Positions 32,611 through 39,955 of a DNA stretch of 39,955 nucleotides are shown here, in pieces. This stretch comes from Gemmatimonadota bacterium (GTDB lineage Bacteria > Gemmatimonadota > Gemmatimonadetes > Longimicrobiales > Gaopeijiaceae): the NCBI GenBank assembly GCA_028874995.1, contig JAPPGM010000091.1:1-39955 (forward strand), read 5' to 3'. Below the pieces are notes generated by a model. That model saw nothing but the letters and a program-made list of their open reading frames with translations, made no database searches and was not told the origin of the DNA. Position numbers and translations under genes: made by a program. Position 1 is the first letter of the stretch. Every line of letters begins with the position of its first letter.

Positions 32611-34038
32611 CTACAGCCTCTCCAGCGCCCGCGTGATCAGTTCGTCGTTGGTTTCGGTCTGGCGCATGACGCGGAGCAGTTCGTCCATCGCCTCGGCCGG
32701 AAGCGACGAGGACAGCTGGCGCCGCATCGCGCGCGACACCCGTAGCGCCTCGGGCGAAAGGAGCAACTCCTCCTTGCGGGTCGCCGACGCCCGCAGGTCG
32801 ATGGCGGGGTAGATGCGCCGGTCCGCCAGCTCCCGGCTCAGCACCAGCTCGCTGTTCCCCGTCCCCTTGAACTCCTCGAAGATGACCTGGTCCATGCGCG
32901 ATCCGGTGTCCACGAGCGCGGTGGCGATGATCGTCAGCGACCCGCCCCCCTGGTCCTCCTTGATCAGCCTGGCGCTCCCCAGGAACCGCTTCGGCTTCTC
33001 GAGCGAGCTGGCGTCGAGCCCGCCCGAAAGCGTCCGGCCGCTCCCCTCCTCGACGGTGTTGTGGGCCCGGGCCAGACGGGTGATCGAGTCGAGGATGATC
33101 ACGACGTCCTTGCCGGCCTCGACCCGGCGCCGGGCGCGGGCGAGCGTCATTTCGGCGACCTGGCAGTGGCGCTCGGGAGTCAGGTCGAAAGTGGACGCGA
33201 TCACCTCGCCGAAGCCGCACATCTCCATCTCGGTGACCTCCTCCGGACGCTCGTCGACCAGGAGGATGATGAGCTCGCACTCGGGGTGGTTCTTCTCCAC
33301 GCCTTCGGCAACGGCCTGAAGGATGGTCGTCTTCCCCGCCTTGGCCGGCGCGACGATCATCGCCCGCTGTCCCTTCCCCATCGGACAGAAGAGGTCGACG
33401 ACGCGGTTGGTCATGTCCGGCTCCCCGGCGTGGAACCGGCCGCACTCCAGCTTGAGCTGCTCGCGGGGGTGCATGGCGCTCAGACGGTTGAAGTCCGGTC
33501 TGCGGGCCGCGCTGTCGGGGGCCAGTCCGTTGACCAGATCCAGGAAGCGCAGCGGGGGACTCTTTCCGTTTCGAGGCCGGCGCCCGACGATTCCCGCCAG
33601 CTCGTCGCCGGTGCGGAGTCCGAATCGGTGGATGAGGCGGGACCCCACGTAGATGTCGTTCTTCCCCGGCACGTACCCGTCGTCGGCGCGGCGAATGAAG
33701 CCGGAGCCGCTGGGGAGCACCTCAAGGATGCCGAGGAGTTCTCCCGGCTCCCGGTCACCGCCCCGCATCGGGTCCTCGTGCTGGTGCGACGGCCCCCGCC
33801 GGCGGCGCGGACGACCCCGGCCACGCCGGGGGCGCCGCTGATGCCGGGCCGGCGGTGTACCGGGACCCCGCCTTGTTTCCGTGGCAGCGCCAGCCTCGGG
33901 CGCCGGCGCCGGTTCCGGGGCCGCGGAGGTCCCGGGGCCTGGCGTTGCAGCGGCAGTCCGGTCCGCTCGAGCGGATGTGGACTCGGTCGCCTCGCCCCCA
34001 GCGCCTGCGGTTTCTTCGGGTGTAATGTGATCGGTCAC
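32611..34038 (-). CDS. rho: Transcription termination factor Rho
   Basis: The protein has about 475 residues. The C-terminal ATPase has GQRAMIVAPAKAGKTTILQ (P-loop), LVDERPEEVTEME, DSITRLARAHNT, GGLDASSLEKPKRF (Q-loop region) and FKGTGNSELVLSR. The RNA-binding cold-shock-like domain begins at about 100 (LLGILEVLPSGSGFIRR, then VGSRLIHRFGLRTGD). The roughly 95 residues before it are Ala/Pro/Glu-rich and then Arg-rich (RRPRRGRGRPRRRRG) and replace the small helical Rho-N bundle of E. coli. Similar disordered insertions in other phyla add RNA affinity. GTG 34038 with GGAAGG upstream is preferred; TTG 34071 would add 11 residues. It is a single gene, convergent with the SRPBCC gene and divergent from the secreted protein. 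Confidence 0.96.
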   Translation of the reverse strand: MTDHITPEETAGAGGEATESTSARADRTAAATPGPGTSAAPEPAPAPEAGAATETRRGPGTPPARHQRRPRRGRGRPRRRRGPSHQHEDPMRGGDREPGELLGILEVLPSGSGFIRRADDGYVPGKNDIYVGSRLIHRFGLRTGDELAGIVGRRPRNGKSPPLRFLDLVNGLAPDSAARRPDFNRLSAMHPREQLKLECGRFHAGEPDMTNRVVDLFCPMGKGQRAMIVAPAKAGKTTILQAVAEGVEKNHPECELIILLVDERPEEVTEMEMCGFGEVIASTFDLTPERHCQVAEMTLARARRRVEAGKDVVIILDSITRLARAHNTVEEGSGRTLSGGLDASSLEKPKRFLGSARLIKEDQGGGSLTIIATALVDTGSRMDQVIFEEFKGTGNSELVLSRELADRRIYPAIDLRASATRKEELLLSPEALRVSRAMRRQLSSSLPAEAMDELLRVMRQTETNDELITRALERL

Positions 34039-34550
34039 GGTCGTTGCACCTTCCGGAAGAACGCCTTCCAACTTGAGCGGTCGTACGGACCCCGCCGGGC
34101 CTGCTGGTCCCTCGACGGCGAAGGTCGGCCCCTTCGCACGGGTAGGAGTCTTGCGCAGACATCACCCGGGAGCGGGCCTGAGGGTCCGAAAAGCGTGCCG
34201 CGCGGAGCATCATCACGCGTTGGTGGTACAGCGCGGCACCGATGTAAACAAGATTCACTTCCGTCGCGCCGTTGGCAAGTGCCGGGAGAATGACAGCCGG
34301 GAGAATGGCGGCCATTGGCTGGCAAACTCGCCCGTGCTGCCCCGCTTCACCGCGAGCGGATGCGGCAGCGTCCCCGCCATTGCTGTCCTCGTCTCCCCGC
34401 GCACCTGTCCCGATATCTGGACAGGAACCCGGCCACCCGAAGTGACATCCTCCGCTAGATTACTGTAGAATAACAAGTTAGCAACATGCGGGATTCTGGC
34501 ACGGTGAATGCATCATGGGGTTGGCGAACCCTGTTTCGGGAGGTGTTGAC
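34039..34550. promoter_or_regulatory. Divergent region between rho and the secreted-protein gene
   Basis: No convincing gene is present. Reading toward rho, the DNA has several GC-rich fold-back segments that could form a long leader, as for the autoregulated rho of other bacteria; this is not proven. A 12-bp direct repeat GCCGGGAGAATG lies at 34281-34292 and 34296-34307. A perfect 7-bp inverted repeat, CCTGTCC/GGACAGG, spans 34404-34425. The right end becomes AT-rich and holds the promoter listed at 34442-34471. Confidence 0.4.
34442..34471 (+). promoter_or_regulatory. Sigma-70-like promoter of the secreted basic-tail protein
   Basis: GTGACA (34442-34447, five of six against TTGACA), an 18-base spacer and TAGAAT (34466-34471, five of six against TATAAT) lie about 80 bp before the ATG, in an AT-rich pocket. 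The 7-bp inverted repeat at 34404-34425 sits just upstream where an activator or repressor could bind. Confidence 0.55.
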
Positions 34551-35831
34551 ATGAAGAACACGAGACGAATCCTGGTGTCGGCCGCACTGCTCGCCCTTCC
34601 GGCGGCCGCGACGGCGCAGCTGACGGGCCATGTGTCGATAGGCATCGGTCTGGCGACGTGGAACAATCCCGCTGCGTGGGCCGGGTCCGGAATCGGCCTG
34701 GCCCACCACTCTGTTCACGATGGAGGCTACGCGGGTGTACGCTTTTCCGCAGGCCTCGGCTTTTCGAGCTACGGCGGCGGCGATGGCTACGGTCATCATC
34801 ACGGCTGGGGTCACTACGACTGCCGGGACTACCTGTGGTACGAGGTATGGTACGAGCCGTGGATCGATTGCGATCCGTACCACCCGATGGGCTACTTCGG
34901 ACCCTGGTGGGGCTGGCATCGCCCGGCGTGGGGGTTCTTCGGGTTTTTCGGCTGGCCGTCGTACCGGGTCGTGCACCATCACTGGTACGGATTCCCGCCG
35001 TTCCGGTACGGTGGATGGAGCTGGTATTCCAACCACTACGGCTGGGGCTGGGACCGGTACCGGTACCGTTACCGGCCGCCGATTCGCTACGTGCATGATC
35101 CGTACGACGGGGGCGGATATGCGACGCCGCGCGGATACCTGTCGGGCCGGCGTGCGACGCCGCGCGGCGACACCGGCGGGGACCGAATCGTGCGGGGCTC
35201 TCCTCTCTTCGGTCCCCGCTACAAGGAGAATCCGCGGAAGGTCGTTCCCCGGGGCGGCGCCAAGGCCGCGACGACACGCGCGGGAACTCGTCCGGATAGC
35301 AGAACCGACGTGCCCAGGACCAGAGGGACCCCGACCAGGACCGCAAAGCCCAAGACGACGCGCACCACGCGTCCGAAGCTGACAACCCGTCCCGTGACCA
35401 CAACCCGGGTCCGGCCCACGTCTACGCGAGGGTCGACCCCAAAGGCGAAGCCCAGGAGCGGGCGGACCACGCCCACGGTCAGAGTACCCACGCGGCGCAC
35501 GACGCCTGTGGTGCGCCCGCCCACAACCGGGCGGCGCACGCCTACCGCGCGCCCCACCCGTACCCGAATCCCTGCGCCGAAGGCAAAACCAACCTCCAGG
35601 CGCTCCACCGCCAAGGCGCGTCCGGCCCCGTCCAGGCGATCCGCGCCCAAGGTCCGGCCGGCTCCCTCGAAGCGGCCTGCGTCCAAGCCCAGGGCGTCCG
35701 CCCCCAAGCGGGCACCAAAGCCCAAGGCGTCTCCCCCGAAACGGCCACCGGCCAAACCCAAGGCGCGTCCGCCGTCGAGGCGCTCAGGCGGTTCAAAGAA
35801 GCCCCCCCCGAGGCGAGGAGGCAAGGACTGA
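34551..35831 (+). CDS. Secreted protein: aromatic/His/Gly-rich domain plus long Lys/Arg/Pro/Thr tail
   Basis: The protein has 426 residues. The ATG at 34551 has GGGAGG seven bases upstream. A signal peptide (KNTRRILVSAALLALPAAATAQ) leads into about 180 residues very rich in Trp, Tyr, Phe, Gly and His (GHHHGWGHYDCRDYLWYEVWYEPWIDCDP; FGPWWGWHRPAWGFFGFFGWP). From about 205 to the end the chain is low-complexity and strongly basic, built of TP, KP and RP units (TTRPVTTTRVRPTSTRG; KPRASAPKRAPKPKASPPK), like histone H1-type or mucin-like tails. No family was recognised. Possible roles are cell-surface or polyanion binding, a matrix protein, or a metal site using the His cluster and two Cys. The frame stays open and GC3-rich throughout, which supports a real gene. 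Confidence 0.8.
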   Translation: MKNTRRILVSAALLALPAAATAQLTGHVSIGIGLATWNNPAAWAGSGIGLAHHSVHDGGYAGVRFSAGLGFSSYGGGDGYGHHHGWGHYDCRDYLWYEVWYEPWIDCDPYHPMGYFGPWWGWHRPAWGFFGFFGWPSYRVVHHHWYGFPPFRYGGWSWYSNHYGWGWDRYRYRYRPPIRYVHDPYDGGGYATPRGYLSGRRATPRGDTGGDRIVRGSPLFGPRYKENPRKVVPRGGAKAATTRAGTRPDSRTDVPRTRGTPTRTAKPKTTRTTRPKLTTRPVTTTRVRPTSTRGSTPKAKPRSGRTTPTVRVPTRRTTPVVRPPTTGRRTPTARPTRTRIPAPKAKPTSRRSTAKARPAPSRRSAPKVRPAPSKRPASKPRASAPKRAPKPKASPPKRPPAKPKARPPSRRSGGSKKPPPRRGGKD

Positions 35832-35861
35832 TCCACCAGGGTCGATTCTTCTTCCGAACCT

Positions 35862-35917
35862 CATCTGCATCCCGCAGATGTCAAGTGGTCTTTACAAAAT
35901 GTAAAGACCACTTGACA
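35862..35917. terminator. Tandem perfect hairpins at the convergent 3' ends
   Basis: CATCTGC/GCAGATG (35862-35880, 7 bp) abuts a perfect 18-bp stem (TGTCAAGTGGTCTTTACA and its complement, AAA loop) at 35879-35917. The latter ends one base before the hutI stop. Position between convergent genes suggests bidirectional termination, but neither strand has a clear U-tract, and arms this perfect could instead be an operator. It shares the 12-mer TTTACAAAATGT with the promoter region at 26875-26886. Confidence 0.55.
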
Positions 35918-35918
35918 C

Positions 35919-37160
35919 TTAAGAGCCCTTGGAACCGCGTACGGGGACACCGTCCTTGACCAGCGACGTCAGGGGGCTCGCACCCATCCAGTAGCATAGC
36001 TCCGCCGGGTCGGCGACGCGCCACAGGGCCAGGTCGGCGCGACGTCCAGCCTCCAGCGTTCCGCGGTCGCGTTCCAGGCCCAGGACCCTCGCCGCGGCGG
36101 CGGTGAATCCCAACAGCGCCTCCTCGGGGGTGAGTCCGAAGAGGATGCACCCCAGGTTGAGAATCATCCCCACGTTGGTGATCGGCGACGAGCCTGGGTT
36201 CGCGTCGGTGGCGAGCGCCATCGTCACGCCGGCCCGGCGCAGGGTGGCGACGGGCGGCCTGCGGTCCGCCCCCAGGGTGTAGGCCGCGCCCGGGAGGAGG
36301 ACCGCGCACACATCCGCCTCCGCCATCGCTTGGACACCGTCGGGGGACAGGTATTCGAGGTGGTCCGCGGAGTGGGCCCCCACGGCGGCGGCCAGCGCGC
36401 CCCCGCCCAGGTCCGAGAGCTGGTCGGCGTGGAGACGGCCGTGCAGCCCCGCCTCGATCCCGGCCTCGAGGATCGCGCGGGACTCGTCCGGGGTGAAGGC
36501 GATATCCTCGCAGAAGACGTCGATGGCCGTCGCGTGGCCCTGGTCGAGCGCGGCCGGGATCATCTCGTTCAAGACGAGGCGTACGTAGTCGTCGCGACGG
36601 CGCGCGTACCCGGGCGGGACGGTGTGCGCGGCCAGCAGAGTGGGCGAGATATCGGCGGTGACACTACGCGCGAGTCCGGCGGCCACATCGAGCATTCGCA
36701 GCTCCGTGTCCAGGTCGAGGCCGTAACCGGACTTGACCTCGATGGTGGTGACGCCCCAGGCGGACAGCTCCCCGGCGCGTGCGGCGGCGCGCAGGGTGAG
36801 GTCCTCGTCCGACGCGGCGCGGGTGGCGCGCACCGTGGACATGATGCCTCCGCCCGCGCGCGCGATCTCGGCGTAGGACTCGCCCCGCAGACGGCGGCGG
36901 AAGTCTCCGGTCCGGTCGCCACCGAAGACGATGTGCGTGTGGCAGTCGATGAAGCCGGGGGTAAGCCAAGCGCCACCGCAGGGGATCACCTCGGAGGCGA
37001 GGCGCTCCGGCGGCGCGGCGAGGTCGGCGGCGCGTCCCACCCAGGCGACCCTGCCTCCGCTGGCGGCGATCGCACCGTTCCGCACGATGCCTAGCGAGGG
37101 GTCGGTCATGGTGGCCAGGTGGACATCGGTCCAGAGGCGGTCCCATCGGGTTTCGGGCAT
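35919..37160 (-). CDS. hutI: Imidazolonepropionase
   Basis: The 413-residue amidohydrolase hydrolyses 4-imidazolone-5-propanoate to N-formimino-L-glutamate in histidine degradation. Motifs are WLTPGFIDCHTHIVFGGDR (metal HxH), IEVKSGYGLDLDTELRML, HADQLSDLGGGALAAAVGAHSADHLEY and ALATDANPGSSP (metal Asp). The ATG at 37160 (MPETRWDRLW) fits the family start; a frame 20 residues longer has no family support. It is divergent from hutF, so the two share the 37161-37295 control region. It is followed by the perfect hairpins at 35862-35917. Confidence 0.96.
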   Translation of the reverse strand: MPETRWDRLWTDVHLATMTDPSLGIVRNGAIAASGGRVAWVGRAADLAAPPERLASEVIPCGGAWLTPGFIDCHTHIVFGGDRTGDFRRRLRGESYAEIARAGGGIMSTVRATRAASDEDLTLRAAARAGELSAWGVTTIEVKSGYGLDLDTELRMLDVAAGLARSVTADISPTLLAAHTVPPGYARRRDDYVRLVLNEMIPAALDQGHATAIDVFCEDIAFTPDESRAILEAGIEAGLHGRLHADQLSDLGGGALAAAVGAHSADHLEYLSPDGVQAMAEADVCAVLLPGAAYTLGADRRPPVATLRRAGVTMALATDANPGSSPITNVGMILNLGCILFGLTPEEALLGFTAAAARVLGLERDRGTLEAGRRADLALWRVADPAELCYWMGASPLTSLVKDGVPVRGSKGS

Positions 37161-37295
37161 GAGTGGTCGGCCGCCTCCCTCCGGGCCAGATTGATGCACG
37201 CGCGATTCGCTGGATCGCAAGATGGACGGTTACGCGCGCGGTCGGCAAACGCCACCCGCTTCGTGAAACTCCGCGTATGCTGAGGGAGGAAGACA
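37161..37295. promoter_or_regulatory. Divergent hutI-hutF control region
   Basis: This 135-bp gap must hold both hut promoters. GAGGGAGGA at 37282-37290 is the ribosome-binding site for the hutF GTG, and GGAGGGAGG lies upstream of hutI. A weak TATGCT (37275-37280) could be a -10 for hutF. No clear HutC-type palindrome was seen. Confidence 0.4.
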
Positions 37296-38696
37296 GTGTC
37301 GCCGATGGACCCCCCCCGCCGCGCCTTCCGCTTCGAGCGGCTCCTGGCAGGAGACCGCTGGGCGCGCGATGTCCGGGTCGAGGTGGACACCGCCGGCCGG
37401 ATCGCGTCGCTCAGGACGGACGGTGCGCCGGACGGGTGCGAAACGGTGACGGGATGGGCGGTGCCGGGAGTGCCCAACGTACACAGCCATTCGTTCCAGC
37501 GGGCGCTCGCGGGCCTCGCCGAGGGACGGGGACCGGACTCGTTCTGGGGTTGGCGCGAAGTGATGTACGCGTTTCTGGAGCGGCTGACGCCGGACGATGT
37601 GGAGGCGATCAGCGCGCAGCTCTACGTCGAGATGCTGAAGGCGGGCTTTACCTGTGTGGGCGAGTTTCATTATCTGCACCACCCGCCGGGAGGGGGCCGG
37701 TACGAGGATCCGGCCGAGATGAGCCGCAGGATTCTGGCGGCGGCGCGGACCGCGGGGATCGGGCTGGTGCACCTGCCGGTGGTGTATGAGAGGGGAGGGT
37801 TCGGGGGGGAGGGGCTGGAAGGCGGACAGCGGCGGTTTCGGATGGATTTGGAGGGGGTGGGGCGGATGCACGACGAGTTGGCGGGGGACTTCGCGGCGGC
37901 GGGCGCGGGGCTCGGGTGGGCGTTGCACAGTCTGCGGGCGGTGTCGGAGGGGTCGGTGGGGCGGGTGGAGGAGTTGGTCGGGGGATCGCAGATGCCCGTG
38001 CACATCCATGTGGCCGAACAGGAGAGGGAGGTGCGCGAGTGTCTGGCGGCACGCGGGGCACGGCCGGTCGAGTGGCTGCTCGGCCGCGCTCCGGTGGACG
38101 AGAGGTGGTGCCTGGTACACGCGACGCACGTCAACCGGGAGGAGATCGCGGCGGTGGCGGGGTGCGGGGCGGTGGTGGGGCTCTGTCCCACGACGGAGGC
38201 GAATCTGGGGGATGGGCTGTTCCCGCTGGGAGAGTTCGCGCGGGCCGGGGGGCGGTTCGCGATCGGGACGGACAGCCACGTGTCGCGCAGCCCGGTGGAG
38301 GAGTTGCGGTTGCTGGAGTATGGGCAGCGGTTGGTGACGAGGAGCCGGGCGGGGTTGGGGGGCGGGGGGCGGGAGGAGGGTGTGTTGGGCGGGGCGGGAG
38401 GCGCCTTGCTGGCGCACGCGTGGTCGGATGGTTGCCGCGCGCTGGGGTGGGAGGGGGGAGGGGTGGAGATCGGGAAGCGGGCCGATGTGGTGGTCCTGGA
38501 TGCCGGGCACCCGGCGCTGGTGGGGCGCGAGGGGGCGGCCGTGCTCGATTCGTGGGTTTTTTCGGGGACCGAGACCCCCGTGCGGGACGTGATGGTGGGG
38601 GGGGAGTGGGTGGTGACGGGGGGGCGGCACGTGCGTGAGGAGGTGGTGGCGGGGGCGTTCAGGGCGTCCGCCGGCGCTACCCCAACGGAATCCTGA
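37296..38696 (+). CDS. hutF: N-formimino-L-glutamate deiminase
   Basis: The 466-residue amidohydrolase converts formiminoglutamate to N-formyl-glutamate and ammonia, the branch used instead of direct HutG formiminase. Motifs are [21 protein letters not shown] (metal HxH with HSFQRA), [40 protein letters not shown] and [28 protein letters not shown] 37296 has GGGAGGA six bases upstream. From about 37780 the coding strand becomes extremely G-rich (many GGG, GTG and CGG codons, a G-quadruplex-type run near 38350-38400), unlike the C-rich third positions of its neighbours. The last 20 bp overlap hutU tail to tail. Confidence 0.95.
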   Translation: MSPMDPPRRAFRFERLLAGDRWARDVRVEVDTAGRIASLRTDGAPDGCETVTGWAVPGVPNVHSHSFQRALAGLAEGRGPDSFWGWREVMYAFLERLTPDDVEAISAQLYVEMLKAGFTCVGEFHYLHHPPGGGRYEDPAEMSRRILAAARTAGIGLVHLPVVYERGGFGGEGLEGGQRRFRMDLEGVGRMHDELAGDFAAAGAGLGWALHSLRAVSEGSVGRVEELVGGSQMPVHIHVAEQEREVRECLAARGARPVEWLLGRAPVDERWCLVHATHVNREEIAAVAGCGAVVGLCPTTEANLGDGLFPLGEFARAGGRFAIGTDSHVSRSPVEELRLLEYGQRLVTRSRAGLGGGGREEGVLGGAGGALLAHAWSDGCRALGWEGGGVEIGKRADVVVLDAGHPALVGREGAAVLDSWVFSGTETPVRDVMVGGEWVVTGGRHVREEVVAGAFRASAGATPTES

Positions 38697-39955
38697 TCCC
38701 CTTCGCCCGCGCCGTGGCCAGCGCCTCCTCGTAGCCCGCGTCCGCGTGCCGGGCCACGCCCAGCCCGGGGTCGTTGGTGAGCACGCGCTCGATCCTGGTG
38801 CGCATTTCCGCGCTGCCGTCGGCCACGAGCACCTGGCCCGCGTGCAGCGAGTCCCCGATCCCCACCCCGCCCCCGTGGTGGAACGACACCCAGCTCGCGC
38901 CCGACGCCGTGTTCAGCAGCGCATTCAGGACAGGCCAGTCGGCCACCGCGTCGGTGCCGTCCTTCATCCCCTCGGTCTCACGGTATGGAGACGCGACCGA
39001 GCCCGTGTCCAGGTGGTCGCGCCCGATCACGATGGGCGCGGTGATCTCGCCGCTGGCGACCAGATCATTCATGGCCATCCCGAAGCGCGCCCGCTCCCCC
39101 TGCCCCAGCCAGCAGATGCGCGCCGGCAGCCCCTGGAAGGCGACCTGTTCGCGCGCCATGCGGATCCAGCGGCAGAGGTGCCCGTCGCCGGGGAACATCT
39201 CGAGAACCAGATCGTCGGTGCGGTGGATGTCTGCGGGGTCGCCCGAAAGCGCCACCCAGCGGAAGGGCCCCTTGCCCTCGCAGAAGAGGGGGCGCACGTA
39301 GGCCGGGACGAAACCGGGATAGGCAAAGGCGTCCTCGAATCCGGCCTCCCGCGCGTAGCCACGCAGGTTGTTGCCGTAGTCGACCGCCACCGCACCCCGC
39401 CTCATCATCTCCACGATCGCTTCGCAGTGCCTGCGGATCGATTTCATCGAGTGTAAGCGATATTCGTTTCGATCACGATTTCGTAAGACGGTTGCCTCAT
39501 CGATCGAGAAACCGCAAGGCACGTACCCGTCCACCGGGTCGTGCGCCGAGGTCTGGTCGGTGACGATGTCGGGGTTCACCCCGCGCTCCAGCAGCTCCGG
39601 AAGCACCTCGGCGCAGTTGCCCACCAGCCCCACCGACACCGCCTCCCCCGCCCCCGCCGCCCCCAGCACCCACGCGATCGCATCGTCCAGGCTGCGCGTC
39701 ATCCGGTCGCAGTAGCGCGTCTCGATCCGCCGCCGGATACGCTCCTCGTCGACCTCCACCACCAGAATCGCCGCCCCGTTCATGGTCGCCGCAAGCGGCT
39801 GCGCACCCCCCATCCCCCCCATCCCCCCGGTCAGGATCCAGCGCCCCGCGAGCGACCCGCCGAAGTGGGTGCGCGCCATCGCCCCGAAGGTCTCGTAGGT
39901 TCCCTGCAGGATCCCCTGCGTGCCGATGTAGATCCACGAGCCCGCGGTCATCTGG
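38677..39955 (-). CDS. hutU: Urocanate hydratase, N-terminal part beyond the window
   Basis: About 425 residues of the C-terminal part are present; urocanases are near 555 residues, so roughly 130 are missing and the true start lies past 39955. The enzyme hydrates urocanate to imidazolonepropionate using tightly bound NAD+. Motifs are [40 protein letters not shown] (NAD-binding glycine loop), [43 protein letters not shown] (active-site Cys), [16 protein letters not shown] and [21 protein letters not shown]. The first in-window ATG at 39951 is internal, not the start. It converges on hutF with a 20-bp overlap. Confidence 0.96.
   Translation of the reverse strand, partial: QMTAGSWIYIGTQGILQGTYETFGAMARTHFGGSLAGRWILTGGMGGMGGAQPLAATMNGAAILVVEVDEERIRRRIETRYCDRMTRSLDDAIAWVLGAAGAGEAVSVGLVGNCAEVLPELLERGVNPDIVTDQTSAHDPVDGYVPCGFSIDEATVLRNRDRNEYRLHSMKSIRRHCEAIVEMMRRGAVAVDYGNNLRGYAREAGFEDAFAYPGFVPAYVRPLFCEGKGPFRWVALSGDPADIHRTDDLVLEMFPGDGHLCRWIRMAREQVAFQGLPARICWLGQGERARFGMAMNDLVASGEITAPIVIGRDHLDTGSVASPYRETEGMKDGTDAVADWPVLNALLNTASGASWVSFHHGGGVGIGDSLHAGQVLVADGSAEMRTRIERVLTNDPGLGVARHADAGYEEALATARAKGIRIPLG

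Noticed and set aside
33755-34315. 186-codon minus-strand frame upstream of rho (MAAILPAVILPALANGATEV...)
   Set aside because: The first 35 residues look membrane-like, but the rest overlaps rho out of frame and has no family; it is kept only as a possible leader region.

Overview
The window is GC-rich, with strongly G/C-biased third codon positions in most genes, and is densely packed on both strands. The mix of genes points to a Gemmatimonadota-like bacterium. It has a TonB receptor with a carboxypeptidase-regulatory-like plug extension, a 6-bladed beta-propeller exported protein, large Ig/cadherin-repeat lipoproteins, a Rho factor with a long disordered Arg/Pro-rich N-terminus, a Thermotoga-type DAHP synthase and a HutF-type histidine pathway. 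This placement is inferred from gene content; there is no rRNA or marker gene to prove it. No tRNA, rRNA, CRISPR array or intact transposase was seen.

Left end, 1-7.7 kb (accessory). A solitary DUF262/DUF1524 (GmrSD-type) putative defence nuclease gene lies between two related hairpin-forming sequences in opposite orientation. Next to one of them is a roughly 190-bp stretch with at least six potential hairpins, plus a tandem 20-bp repeat. A beta-propeller protein gene and two Ig/cadherin-like repeat lipoprotein genes follow; the last lipoprotein stops abruptly inside its sixth repeat.

7.7-16 kb (minus-strand run). In reading order from the right: rpiA and rpe (4-bp overlap), an SRPBCC plus SDR39U1 epimerase fusion, pdxH, an Xre/MbcA-type antitoxin with a RES toxin, an aldo-keto reductase and a PLP threonine/serine dehydratase (4-bp overlap), thiI, and then the two lipoproteins. 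The toxin-antitoxin start region carries three CATATG boxes spaced exactly 11 bp apart.

16-23.5 kb. A DAHP synthase gene (TTG start) converges on a minus-strand arginine cluster: TonB receptor, argR, argG, argH. A good ARG-box match lies between argR and argG.

23.5-32.6 kb. Plus strand: a second threonine/serine dehydratase overlaps an OpuC/EgtU-like ABC ATPase, which overlaps a substrate-binding-protein/permease fusion. Then comes a YkvI-like membrane protein with its own palindrome-rich promoter. Minus strand: a sigma-region-4-like DNA-binding protein translationally coupled to an MFS transporter. Plus strand: an aminotransferase coupled to a membrane-anchored SRPBCC protein.

32.6-40 kb. 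rho (minus), a secreted aromatic protein with a roughly 220-residue Lys/Arg/Pro/Thr tail (plus), and the histidine-utilisation genes hutI (minus), hutF (plus) and hutU (minus, cut by the right edge). HutI and HutF together with HutU imply histidine to urocanate to imidazolonepropionate to formiminoglutamate to formylglutamate; hutH and a formylglutamate hydrolase would be expected beyond the window.
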